Below, piece by piece: positions 46,301 through 56,837 of a stretch of DNA of 64,000 nucleotides (positions within the stretch are counted from its first letter, which is position 1; every line of letters starts with the position of its first letter). Both the position numbers and the translations under genes were made by a program. The notes under the pieces were generated by a model. The model did no database searches. It was not told the DNA's origin and was given only the letters and a program-made list of their open reading frames with translations. This stretch comes from Ananas comosus. Lineage: Eukaryota > Streptophyta > Magnoliopsida > Poales > Bromeliaceae. The stretch is taken from positions 17,302,930-17,366,929 of the forward strand of contig NC_033621.1 in NCBI RefSeq assembly GCF_001540865.1, in the 5' to 3' direction.

Positions 46301-49300
46301 AGACCGTCCAATTTTCAAATTTGATGAAAATTTACTTTTTTAAATTAAAATTATTTAAAATAATCCTACGCATCGCACAGGTTTTTTGTTAGTTGTAATG
46401 TACTAAACTTTTATAAATAGCAAAGTTGAAGTGAGCAATAGTAATGGATACAATTTTGATGAGCTTGGTGGTGTTTGAAAAATGTTTAAGTGTTTTTGGG
46501 TGAAAATGACACAAAAAAGGACTTCATGAAGCAAAATCTACAAAACTGTAGATTTGCTGTTGGCACCGGTACTAAGGATGGAATACCCGTACTTGGTTGT
46601 GAAATGGCTAGGAAGCTCTCGGGTTTTGCAGAACTCATTTGAATACCGATACTAAATCTTTGAGTACTAGTATTGAAACACGTGAGTATCGATACACAAT
46701 AGAAAGCAGCAGATTCTAATATTCAGTTTTGTGAAACTGCCACGACGTAGCTGTATACTTGAGAAGTGTTTCAAATCTACTCTTCGCGTACCATACACAA
46801 CTATAAAGACACTAACTGGTTGTAAATATCCCATTTGGAGGGTTCAATTACAAATGTGCCATTTCTATATACCGCTCCACCTCACGGCCAAAGTCTATCC
46901 CACTCTCATTTCTTTCACACACTCTCTCTCTCTACTTTCTCTCTCTAAAAGGGATAAAATCTTAGATTTTTCTGTTGTTGAATCCCTTGGATCCATCTTT
47001 CTGGGAGTTTGGGCCCCAAATTAAATTGCCATGGCACGAAGGCGTGCCAATTGTCGCCTGGCATGGTATGGCACAGGCAAGCATCCGTGCCAACATGTGG
47101 CATGCTTTGGTACGATTTTTTTAATTTGTTTTGTTCCTAATAAACTCTTGTAATGCTATTTTGAAAAGTTTAGAAAAATAATTATAAATATTGGCTATAT
47201 ATAACTTACGACACTCAACAATTAATATAATAGTAAATTTTTTATATATGCAAAATAAAATATAACTATAGCTCATAGTGAACAAAAATAAAAAATTGAT
47301 TAACTTTCGAAATTTTTTGATATTATCTTTATTCAGAACTTTAAAAATTATAAAATACAAAATTAGAGAAAATTATTTTTTCGTAAAGTTTCAATGAAAT
47401 TTGCAAGATTCAATAATATTGACTCGAATAGAGACCGCATGATAACTAGATTAACTAGACTAGCACAACAATTGCTCCAATAATTTTTTTAATTTTAAAT
47501 ATATTAAAAATATTTATTAAAATTTTGAATAAAAAATTATTTTTTATTAAAATTTTAAAGAAAAATTGTAAGATCTATCCATAAAAATTTAATAATAAAT
47601 CATACGACGAATAATTAAGCAAATTCAAATATCAATTGCTTCAATTTATTTTTTTATTTTATTAGTATTTTCCATCTTCTAAATCTAAAAATAGAATTCT
47701 CAAAGTTAAAAAATATTTTGTTATAAATCTCATACCCAATGCTAAATTTATCCAAAATAATTAAAAATCAGACTATATAATAACTTAATCACGTAGAGCT
47801 ATTTTTAAAATTTTGTAAACTATAAATAAAAATTTGCATAAGTAGAGCTATTTTAAAATTTTACAAACTATAAATAAAAATTTGCATAATTTTAAATTTT
47901 TTCTATATAGGAACTTTACAAGTTAGAAATATTCAAAATGTATGAACAAATTTTAAAATTATAAATTATTTATTTATCTAATAAGTATATCTCCGACTTG
48001 CTATTTCTTTGTCTTTTCTTTTAAGATTGAAGTGATCAAAGTAGAAATAACGTGGAATAGAAGGAATTGAAAAAAGATATTAGATAAAAAATTATAATAA
48101 GAAAAGGGAGGAAAATAAAAAGAAAAAAAAGAGAAAGAAATGGTGAGAAGAAAAGGAAAGACTAAAAAAGCGAATAGAGGGGAAGAAAAGATAGAAGAGA
48201 ATGAGAGAGAGAGAGGGATACCTTCTGGGTATCGTAGCATGGGGTGTCCAAGAGAGACCCCCCCTGTATCGTGCCCCTTAATTGATGGCACGATATGTAT
48301 AGCTCCATGCGAACCGGTATGGTGGATACTTTAAACCTTGATTTGGGAAAGATCAAGAGCACTAAGAAGCTTTAGGAAGGGAGAAGTAGACAACCACCTC
48401 AACACACATTTCTTTTATTCGGAGAAGAGGTGTGGAGTTTTCAGGATTTATTTTGATTGTTTTTCTAATGGGAGATTTATAGGTTCTAACTGTTAGAACT
48501 CTTTCTTTATGATGCCCTGGGGTTCTAAAGGATAAAAAAGTAATTCCAAGAGGGATCTAAGCATAGATAGGGAATATCAGCGAAATAGATTTTGTCTCCC
48601 CTTTGGCTAAAATATCTATTGTTTTTATACTAGTATCTTGAGTAAATAGTTGACTAACACATGTTTAGCAAGTTTGCGTGAGATGGGATTCTAGTGGTCG
48701 ATCACGAGGACTCATGGTTATTTGACCTACAAAGTAGGATTTCTATTCCCTACGCCATCTTTGTAATAGTACACAACATATGTAAGTAGGATACTATTTG
48801 TGAACATTGGAGCTTAGGGAACATGGTAGTAAACATGAAACCTAGAAGAAAATCTAGGGTGTGAAACATAGTGGAACTAGACAACTATGTGAACTTGAAC
48901 TAGAAAATAAGTAAATTTGGGAATGAACTTAGTGGGTAACCTTAGAGGTCATTGGAACAGGATGTAAACTAAAATACAAGTCGCGACCTTTCATAAGAGT
49001 CATTGTGGGAGAAGCCCAATTACCCTTCCTACGCCACCACCTTGAGAGAAGCCCAATTACCCTCAACTCCCTACACCGTACTTAGGGAAGTCTTATTACC
49101 CTCAACCCCAAGTGCCTACCGATCGGAAAGAAGCCTAATTACCCTCGACTCTCTGTGAAGTGTTTAATATGGAAATAAAACCAAATTAGTAAGTGGATTA
49201 GAGATTGGGTAAGGCCATTGGTATTATCATATCATTTTTGGTATATTGTTATTTCATTTTTTAAAGGCATAATAGTTGTATTTCCCTTGTATTTTTATTA

Positions 49301-52300
49301 TAATACTAGTAGTTATTTTATTACTATTGTCCTACTAATATCTCCTTTCGACCGAGTGAGTGTAGAGTACCACTTTCAACAGTTGCACCCATTGAGAACT
49401 TATCTCAAGTTCTCATCTAATAGTTGTTGCTATTTTTTTCAGCCATCCATTGTCGGTGAGAAGCGTGAACCCACGCGGTATGGGCGTCATGAGTTAGATA
49501 GACCGTTGAGAGTCAGTCTCCGGTGGTTCACTTTAGGTTGAACCTCCTATGGTTCAGTTTGGGTCGACCGGTTTGTAGTTTGGTTTGGCTTGGCTGAGAC
49601 CTCCTATGCTTCTATTTGAGTTGAACCATCTTTGGTCTAATTTGAATCCTTTCTTGTTCGGTTTAGGCAAACCAGCTTGTAGTTCGATTTGACTGGGTTC
49701 GGAACTCCTATGATTCAATTCAGGTTGAAGCCATTTCAGTTCAAGTTGAATCGTTTATTATTTGATTTAGGTCAAATCGGCTTGTAATTCAATTTGAGTT
49801 GAACTGAAATTGTAGTACACTAAACTTTAGCAAATTATGAGGTTCTAGTGTAAGAATAGTAATTGTAACTATTCTAAATCTTGTGACGAGTTGTCGAGAG
49901 TATATCGGCATGTCACTTGGGTGTTTTAGGTGGCCGGAGGAGTTTTTAACCCTAAAAACTTCGAAATTCTGGTTTTGGCATCGAGTACCGGTACCCCAAA
50001 CCCAAGTACCGGTACCCAGTGCGCCAGAATGTGTTGGTAAGGGTCTCTTTGGTAATTTCACTCTAATGGTTATCCTTTAAACCCCCAGGTCGACCCCCCC
50101 AGCTGGTTATACTATGCTGGAGTTTGGAAACAGGGTAAGGGTTTTCCCTCTCTCTCTCTCTGTAGAATTCTATTCTAGTTGTGAGTGGAAATTTGATGGA
50201 AATTGAGGATTTGAGCTTCTTTCTCTCCTTCTTTTGTTGTGGGCTGGTTGGAAAGGCTTGAAGCAGCTGTAACAGTGTAGAAAAAAGAGTTTTGGAAGTG
50301 GTTTTTCAACCCTAACTCAGGGAATACTGAGTTGGAGCTTCGGAAGGTGAACTAGCTAACTATTCTGTCTAGTTTTGATGTATGGGTAATAGTATTAGGG
50401 AGGTTATTGGTGTTAGCTCACAGCAGGGTATGTGAAACCCCTTTGGCTGAGTTTTTGTAATCCTTGTAGGTTGGATTTGGTGTGCTCCAACCTGAGTTGA
50501 AGTGGAGATTTAGCCTTGGTTTTATGCTAGGTAAGATTCTACCTAAGTGGGGTGATTATGTGAGGTTCTTATGTGAAGACTTGGTTAAGCTCCTAACTAA
50601 TTTAGTATAGTTGTTAGGGTGCTTGGAGGCTAGCAAACAACTTCGTTCACGGGATCGACAAGAGTCGACAGCGATTCGATGGGTTTGACCTCACCGAAAT
50701 GGGTCAATTCCTCCTATGTTCTTGTTATTGTTATAATAATAGCAATCATGCATAATTATGCTAGTAGCATTATGAATAAGATGTTGGATAACTTAGATGC
50801 TTTGGTATCATAAGACAAGGTTAAATCTCTATATAATAGAGAGTTGTATGCATTGAACATATGAAACATACACTATATAATAGTTAGCATACTTGCGTAG
50901 ACAAGTTAAACTTGGCATATATTTGATAGAACTAGTATGAATTTCATGTTACTAACTATGATCTAATTGATCACTAGCACTTCATATTGTACTTAGATTC
51001 CGACCTATAGGTCGGTAGGGGACATTCCATGTTTGAGACATGACGATTGAGAGCCTTGTACTGTGGATCATGCTTGCTTGCCATTGTGCTCATTCGCACA
51101 TATTTGTGAGGGTCGCTCCCCACAAGCCGGCACTCCGGAGTTGGCCTATGCGACATCGTGCTCGCCTATGCGGAATTGGGTGCCGAAGTGGATTGCCGTG
51201 GGGAGTGTATACTACCACGGGGCCATTAGGCGCGGCACAAGCCGGACTACCTTGTGTTGGTCCTTATGAATTGAACAAAGAAATTAACTTGTATTGGTAC
51301 AATGGTCACTACTAGATAGTGTGCATTATGAGATGACATAGCATGCTTACTTGTGTAGAGTAGTTAATTTACTTGTTACATAGTAGTTGTTGCATTGAAA
51401 GCATAGTAGTGCTACTACTTATTAGTTGTTTATTATCATTATCATTTCTATCATGTTGTAGTTGTACATGCTTTCTCTTTATACATTATAAACCTAGTGG
51501 CGTAATTCGCTGAGGTCGGCGGCTTACCCACTGGGAACTATTGACTAATAGTTTTCACGCCCTATTTATTGTTGTTTTATTTACAAAGCCATCCACTGCG
51601 GGAGAGGCTAGGGATTGCGGCAAGGGAGTCGCGTCTAGCTAGGCATACCTTGGAGTCCCACTAGGTGATCACTTTGCTGTTTTGGTTGTGCTGACACATG
51701 TATATATATAGTTGGTTCTTGTGATTGTGTGATGTATATGTTACGTTTGGAGAGTTGTATTTGCAGTTTATATTGGCTTTAGTAGATATTGTATAGGTTA
51801 CACTCTAGCTTTTAGTACTTTTAGTAACGTTTGTACATTCTATGCTCTGATACCATGTTAGACTTGTCTATTGGTTGTTACTTTTCTAGCATGGTTTTGG
51901 TAGACGCCTTGTATACTTTAGGTATATAGCGAGTCTGTACATGTACCGAATAGGCTTCCGCTGGAACCCGGGCGTGACAGAAATATTGTTTGGTTTAGGT
52001 TTTGCTTGGCTCGAACTCTTTACATTTCGATTCAAAACCTTTCTGAGTTTGATTTGGGTTGATCTCTATGCTCTGGCTTAGTTTAGAATTCATTTTGAAC
52101 TTGGTTCGGGTTGAGCCCTTATGATTCAACTTAGCTTGGGCCTCTTTGAGTTCCATGCGAGTCGAACTCATTATGGCTCGGCTTAGCTTGAATTTTTTTT
52201 ATTTTGATTTGAGTTCAGCCCTTTATAATTCGGATGAACTTAGAAACCCCTTGAAATCAGTTCAGGTCAAGCCCTTATGGATTGGCTCATGACACCTTCA

Positions 52301-55300
52301 GGTTCGGTTTGATTTGGATCGAACACTTAGGGTTTAGCCCACGTCTGCTTGAATTTCATTTGGATCAAATCCTTATGGTTTGGTTAACCTACTGTAGTTC
52401 GGTTTGGGTCGAAGTAGTTCATGATTTGGTTTGGTTCAAACCTTTTTTTATCTCAGTTCGATTTGGGTTGAGCCGGCTTATAATTCAAATTTGGTTCATT
52501 GTGATGGGTTTGATTAACCTTCTTAGATTTGGTTCACTAACTTGGGGTATATATTTTCGATTCATCATCAACGTAACCCGCTGTTGACTTGGGTTTGGTT
52601 CAATTCAAGTTTGTGTCCAGCCCTTTGTCTTAGGCTCTTCTCCAATTTATTTATATTCTCCATTTCCCTTTGTCTTAGGCTCTTCTCCAATTTATTTATA
52701 TTCTCTATTTCTTTTTATTAGGTTCAAATTGAGTTCATGCTTGTGTCCAGCCCTTTGTCTTAGGCTCTTCTCCAATTTATTTATATTCTCCAATTCCCTT
52801 TGTCTTAGGCTCTTCTCCAATTTATTTATATTCTCTATTTCTTTTTATTAGGTTCAAATTGAGTTCATGCTTATTTTGGGCTCTATTCAAACTTGAGTAT
52901 TTATGCAGTTGATATGCTTTAATTTGGGATAGAACCCGTATCAAGTCCATGAGTGCCGAAACGGCATACGCGAGCTGGAATGTGCCTAAGGCAATCCGAT
53001 TGTGCCAAGCCGTTCCTATCATGAAGATGGCAATTTGATTGGTCGAACCTCACCTATCACGAAGATGGCGATTGAGTCAAGCCATGCTTATCACGAAGAT
53101 GGCGATTTCAATTGGTTGAACCACCACACCTATCACGAAGATGACAAATGGATCAAGTCGTGCCTATCACGATGATGGCAATTTGATTTGGCTGAACCAC
53201 GCCTATCACGAAGATGGCAAATGAGTTGAGTCGTGTCTGTCATGAAGATGGCAGTTTAATCAACTTGAGACGTGCCTATCAAGTAAGATAGGGACCCAAC
53301 TAAGCCAGATCAAACCTATCACAAAGATCGCAATCCAAAGCAATATCAAATTTTTTATTTTTTTATTTTTTTATTTCATTTACTTTTTTTTTTTTGTATT
53401 CAAATAGACGGGTATAACAATGTCGAGCCTATCACGAAAATGATCGCTTGATCAACCCAATAAAGAGGGTTCAGTACGAATTGCTAGGTTTGACTATGTT
53501 GAGCCTATCACAAAGATGATTGCTAGGTCAAATCAATGAAGAGATTGCCGTTGCGCCATGTTCATTGACCGTTTCAAGCCAATCACAAAGATGGCTACTT
53601 GGTATAGGGATCAATGATGCACTCGCATGGCGATAATAGCTATCCAATGCCAAGTTTGACCGCGTCGAGCCTATCGCGATAATGGCTGCTCGATCAACCC
53701 GACAAGAGGATCGCGATTACGCCGATTACGCACATGCGTCACCCCTTTATTATCATGGAGGCTGGAGTGGTTTAGAAGTCCTCGCCATCAAAGAAGAAAC
53801 GACCATAAGGTCTTCTCTCGCACTGCCGTTGTTGCTGGAGAAGGAGCAGATTGCATGTATTCGTCGTCATCGCCATCGCCCTCCTTATTCTCTCTCTCTC
53901 TTAATCTTTGCTTTCTTTTTTTTTTTCTTTGGTGTTTGGTCTGAGGGAGGGGGGACCCATGCCCTATCCTTCTCTCTGTCCGATTCAGAGAGAGAGGGGT
54001 TCCCTCTAATGCCTCCCTGTCTTGCTCTCCCCTTTTTATTTTTTTAAGAACCCTAGCTTTCAATTTATAGTGGTCCTACGACTCCTTCAGTTTTGAAAAC
54101 TTTTCAGAATTATTTGAACAAAAGGCAACCTATATTTTTAACTTTTTTTTCCCCTCATAGGTAGCTGCCTCCTAAAGAAAGCCCTAATCAGGATTTATTA
54201 TTTCTTTTTCCCCTCACTTCAATATTTTTTTTTATTTTATACTTATTTTTTATCCAAACAGTTGGTTTTGTTTGGTGTTGTACAATTTTATCATTTTGTA
54301 AGTTTTCTGTGTCCCTTATATGAGTTATTCCCACTGCTTTCTTGGATTTAATTGCCAATGTCATTTTATTATCTCTCCTGATTACTGATGAATATAAGAG
54401 GAAATAATGAAATTTTTTTTATCATATTCTCCCTATTCTAGTTTCAACATTGGATGCATTTTCACACAAGGCAATGATGTTACACAATGAATATTTCTTT
54501 TCCTCGATACTACTAAGAATTACTACTGTGAACAGTAATGTTTCATCATTTTTTATATTTACTCCTATTTTCAATATATAAATAGGCGGAATTGTTCAAA
54601 GATTTCTGAAAGAAATACAGCAGGTTTTAATTTTTCTTTCCTGAACCAAAAGTTAGACATACGTCTAATTGCTAATTCCTGAATCCTAGCTTGGGGTTTC
54701 GTTGATGATTAGAGGGTAATCAATCACTAACTAACTCGGGGTACTAATCAATCACTACATTAAATCATGCACCGGAATGATCCGATCCATGTAGAAAACC
54801 TCGAAACACTTTGCTGAACTTACTGATTAGTGTGATTTTCCTACCTGTTTAGATTAAACAGAAGCTGATAACAAAGGGAAAGCAAAGAGCCTAGAGAAGC
54901 TGGCTAATGTGAGATGTTTTTTGTGACGGAAAAACGTACCCCAATCGATTCGTGGTATGCTTGCCTCTTCTTTATGACCTCCATATCCTGCTTGGTAAAT
55001 ATTTTAGGGCTTCCCGCAACAATGGCTGACGTCTTAAACCATTTCTGATTCATCCAACCATACAACAAGAATGGAGCATTGTGCGCAATCCAGAACGTTA
55101 TCTGATCCTCCACAAACAGTTTCCCAAATACATGTTTTGAAAGATTTGCCGGAAGGGAACGCCACCAGTAGTTGACTGCTGGTACAACAAGCGCCGCTCC
55201 TGCTAGCCTGCAACCAGTAAGAACAATTATAAACTGATCCATGAACTTGCATGTAAGCTTGTGTTCAATTTATTTGTCAAATCGATCAATTGCGAAATGC

Positions 55301-56073
55301 AGTAGAGAGCAAAATAAACCAACAATTCAACCTTATAATTCGGACGTGTAAATGACAATATTAAAAGACACCGTAAATCGCGATTTTTCTCCACCGGTTT
55401 CTCTGTTTATCATTTTTATCTATGTTCATATATAACGTATTGAGCATATCTGGAGATTACGTTGGTTGCATTCGTTGCTTGCCTGTGTGGAATGTAATTA
55501 AGGCAACTCCATGTAGGGTAACCCCCCATGGAAACTCCGATCAGGTAAAACTTTTCCCCAAGCCCCAACTGGTCCGCGAGTTCTTGAATATCAAAGGCTT
55601 CACTCTTCACCGTGCGCTTCGGATTCGGATCACTCTCCCCATACCCTGCTCTATCGAAGGATACGAAGTACACCCCCAATTCGTCCACCAATTCCTGTAC
55701 AAGAAGAAATAAATTCCATACCAAACTCATAATTAGCTCTCGCATATCAAAATTCCTGCTAGTTTTTTTTTTTTTTTTTTTTTTTTTTCTTCTTCTGTTT
55801 TTGTTGTTTTTATCTTACTTGAGAAGCAGGAAAGCTGTTTTCTTTGGAGCTATCAAAAGCATGGACGAGGATGATCTTGTAATTAGCCTTCTCTTTAGGA
55901 ACCCCATCTTCTTTGTAAGCCAAATACCTTCCATCTCTAAGCTGGATTCTTGGGGAGGTGACAGGAGGACCACCTGGAGTGCCGCAGATCTTTGGAGGGG
56001 GAGGTCGAAAAATGGCCAGATAAGCCCATCTTACTAGAACTATCACCAATACTACTGCTGCTCCCGTAATCAT
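40070..56073 (-). CDS. Plant alpha/beta-hydrolase superfamily protein, four coding exons
   Basis: Joining 55819-56073, 55483-55694, 54940-55207 and 40070-40381 gives one 348-residue frame, the usual length for this plant family. The enzyme class hydrolyses ester-like bonds; the substrate is unknown. A hydrophobic N-terminus (residues 3-21) followed by R-P-P-P-P suggests a membrane anchor. The triad is visible: Ser140 in G-V-S-M-G, Asp296 in Y-E-D-R-I-V, His324 in G-G-H-L. The usual HG oxyanion motif reads H71-A72. Introns: 124 bp (GT-AG), 275 bp (GC-AG) and about 14.6 kb (GT-AG), the last filled with repeats and a likely assembly duplication. The start codon at 56073 directly follows a 5'UTR-intron acceptor, and there is no in-frame stop. 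I infer a functional gene, though splicing across the last intron needs transcript support. Confidence 0.85.
40782..41482. mobile_element. PIF/Harbinger (Tourist-like) MITE with TTA TSD
   Basis: Starts GGGCGCGTTTGGTTC and ends GAACCAAACACACCC, the classic Tourist-like terminal repeat, flanked by TTA at 40779-40781 and 41483-41485, as expected for Harbinger-type transposase. The interior is GA-rich and non-coding. Confidence 0.85.
41187..42711 (+). repeat. Intronic duplication, copy 1
   Basis: From AAAGATATGAGGTTAGAGTG to AATATTACGGA this is nearly identical to 43276-44777. It includes the right part of the Harbinger MITE and a foldback element. Copy 2 starts exactly after a single N. Confidence 0.9.
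41938..42400. mobile_element. Foldback element, family 2, right arm truncated
   Basis: The left arm TGTGCTTTCGAAAGCACGAA and TTCGACGATCGGCTC match the family. The right arm retains only its inner part (GATCACTTCGTAAACGATGT) and breaks off before the terminal repeat. Confidence 0.65.
42712..43274. other. GC-rich patch with hairpins, then AT-rich tail of a contig
   Basis: A GC-rich stretch (42716-42830) with two adjacent hairpins (42797-42863) is followed by AT-rich sequence up to the single N. It has no equivalent after copy 2 of the duplication. Confidence 0.6.
42797..42863. repeat. Two adjacent strong hairpins
   Basis: CCAGGTGCTCC (42797) pairs perfectly with GGAGCACCTGG (42817). Immediately after, ACTCTCCCTCCAGGT (42831) pairs with ACCTGGAAGGAGAGT (42849) with one mismatch and a three-base loop. 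The two stems share the CCAGGTG word. Confidence 0.9.
43275..43275. other. Single-N join
   Basis: One unknown base precisely at the start of duplication copy 2, indicating a join between separately assembled sequences. Confidence 0.8.
43276..44777 (+). repeat. Intronic duplication, copy 2
   Basis: Starts inside the Harbinger MITE right after the N and is collinear with 41187-42711, with substitutions and a few indels. Its foldback element spans about 44018-44480. The sequences diverge after AATATTACGGA. Confidence 0.9.
44018..44480. mobile_element. Foldback element, family 2, duplicated copy
   Basis: Same as 41938-42400, carried along by the duplication, with a few more differences in the right arm. 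Confidence 0.6.
44778..46395. other. AT-rich sequence with a GC-rich patch, no gene identified
   Basis: AT-rich up to about 45170, then a GC-rich patch (45238-45445) whose overlapping ORFs on both strands are Pro/Ala/Arg-rich low-complexity translations, then AT-rich sequence. A GAGGAAGTCCACGTGGACCT palindrome-like word lies at 45187. Confidence 0.5.
46396..47030 (+). repeat. 5' fragment of a degenerate long Ty3-type LTR
   Basis: Starts TGTAATGTACTAAACTTTTA, close to the LTR start at 49811. It has a perfect hairpin (46534-46555), GCTCTCGGG (46615) and decayed ACCGGTAC-like palindromes (46564-46700). It ends before the conserved middle blocks. ORF 46731-47024 crosses it without protein similarity. 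Confidence 0.7.
47031..49007. other. Intronic AT-rich sequence, no gene identified
   Basis: GGCATGGCACG-like words near 47030-47110 and GGCACGATA words near 48280 might be ends of an old element, but no terminal repeats or TSD are clear. A GA-rich stretch lies at 48100-48220. Confidence 0.4.
49008..49162. repeat. Minisatellite around GAAGCCCAATTACCCTCAAC
   Basis: Four copies of GAAG(C/T)C(C/T)(A/T)ATTACCCT spaced about 40-48 bases apart. Confidence 0.75.
49541..49805. repeat. Degenerate GGTTTGGGTTGAACC repeat tract, left half
   Basis: Loose repeats of words such as GGTTCAGTTTGGGTCGA and CCTCCTATGGTTC. The same tract resumes at 51985-52600 after the solo LTR, which shows that the LTR inserted into it. 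Confidence 0.7.
49811..51979 (+). repeat. Solo LTR with perfect 5-bp TSD (2169 bp)
   Basis: Starts TGTAGTACACTAAACTTTAG and ends CGGGCGTGACA, flanked on both sides by GAAAT (49806-49810 and 51980-51984). It has no pol, gag, primer-binding site or second LTR, so it is the product of LTR-LTR recombination. It lies in the last intron of the hydrolase, opposite to the gene. Blocks shared with its relatives include GTACCGGTAC (49985 and 50006), GGTCGCTCCCCACAAGCCGG near 51112 and CTGGGAACTATTGACTAAT near 51530. Confidence 0.93.
51985..52600. repeat. Degenerate GGTTTGGGTTGAACC repeat tract, right half
   Basis: Continuation of the tract at 49541-49805, with loose periodic words such as GGTTCGGTTTGATTTGG and TTCGGTTTGGGTCGAA. 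Confidence 0.7.
52611..52870. repeat. 130-bp tandem duplication with inner 45-bp repeats
   Basis: 52611-52740 and 52741-52870 are almost identical. Each half contains two copies of CCCTTTGTCTTAGGCTCTTC... about 45 bases apart. Confidence 0.97.
52985..53700. repeat. Degenerate CCTATCACGAAGATGGC minisatellite
   Basis: CTATCACGAAGATGGC-like words recur about a dozen times at 40-60-base spacing with linkers such as GATTGGTCGAACC and GAGTCGTG. No frame is preserved. Confidence 0.85.
53701..54939. other. Proximal end of hydrolase intron 3, no other gene
   Basis: ORFs at 53682-54047 (+) and 53788-54063 (-) overlap, carry poly-Phe or charged low-complexity runs and resemble no protein. The rest is AT-rich intron. 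Confidence 0.5.
54940..56073 (-). CDS. Alpha/beta-hydrolase exons 1-3
   Basis: Exon 1 (55819-56073, 85 codons) holds the N-terminal hydrophobic segment and ends F-P-A-S-Q before GTAAGA. Exon 2 (55483-55694) starts after TGTACAG and carries the S-F-D-R-A-G-Y-G-E-S-D-P block and the nucleophile motif; it ends CACAG|GCAAG. Exon 3 (54940-55207) starts after GGTTGCAG with L-A-G-A-A-L-V-V-P and ends E-S-I-G before GTACGT. Phases agree at all junctions (0, 2, 0). Confidence 0.9.
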
Positions 56074-56360
56074 TTTTCTGCTAAAATTCAATCGGATACC
56101 AATTTTTATTTCATATAATAGAGAAAATTTGTAACGGATAAAACATGCTAGGAGTGTTTTTCTCTCTCTTTTTTTTTTTTTTTTCGTTGATCTGAAAATA
56201 CCTGATGGGGAAATAGGAGAACTAGCTGAAGAGGCTCTGTAGAGCTGTGGGTTTTGCTCCGCTTTTTTTATCCTCTGGTTGGCTTTACAGTTACTCACCA
56301 GGAAGATATAGTCTGAGGAAATGTGTGGCTCGGAAAATTTTGGTTTCACGTGCCAACCCC
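56074..56360 (-). promoter_or_regulatory. 5'UTR with intron, and promoter of the hydrolase gene
   Basis: A 5'UTR intron is suggested by the donor CCATCAG|GTATTTTC (GT at 56201) and an acceptor TTTTAGCAG just before the AAAAATG start context. Upstream on the minus strand lie a TATA-like GACTATATC near 56310 and a G-box CACGTG at 56347-56352, a bZIP/bHLH site often linked to light or stress control. The transcription start is not determined. Confidence 0.55.
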
Positions 56361-56837
56361 GGTCCCTTTAAAAAGGAAATCTGTTTGGGGCCGGTTTAGA
56401 TTATAATTAGTTAATTCGGATTCGGCAAAAATTCGATACGGATATAATTCGGATAAAATTCGTCTCTTAATTTTTAAATTTGTTGAAAAATACGGTTAAA
56501 AAACAAAATCGACAATTATTCGGATACGTGATTTATACGGATATTATACGTTCACCAATTAAAAATTCGAAATCAAAAATTCGGCTATATAATAAATATA
56601 TAATAATTAATATACTATATTTATTATTATTATAATTTTTATATATAGATTAAATATATTTAAAATTATAATAAACATATATTAATAATATATAAGAGTT
56701 ATATTATATATTTAGAAATATTAATAAATAATTACAAATTTATAAATAAAATATTATATAATGATATTTCTATATAAAAATAAAATACTATATATAATAA
56801 ATAAATATTTATTTATAAATATATAAATAAAATAGCA
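56361..56837. other. Repeat-like ATTCGGATA-rich spacer
   Basis: ATTCGGAT, ATACGGATAT and related words recur between 56418 and 56580, then extreme AT-rich sequence. This may be the subterminal part of an old DNA transposon. Confidence 0.45.

Noticed and set aside
53682..54063. 121-aa ORF with a poly-Phe stretch
   Set aside because: Begins inside a degenerate minisatellite and overlaps an equally long minus-strand ORF; no domain recognised.
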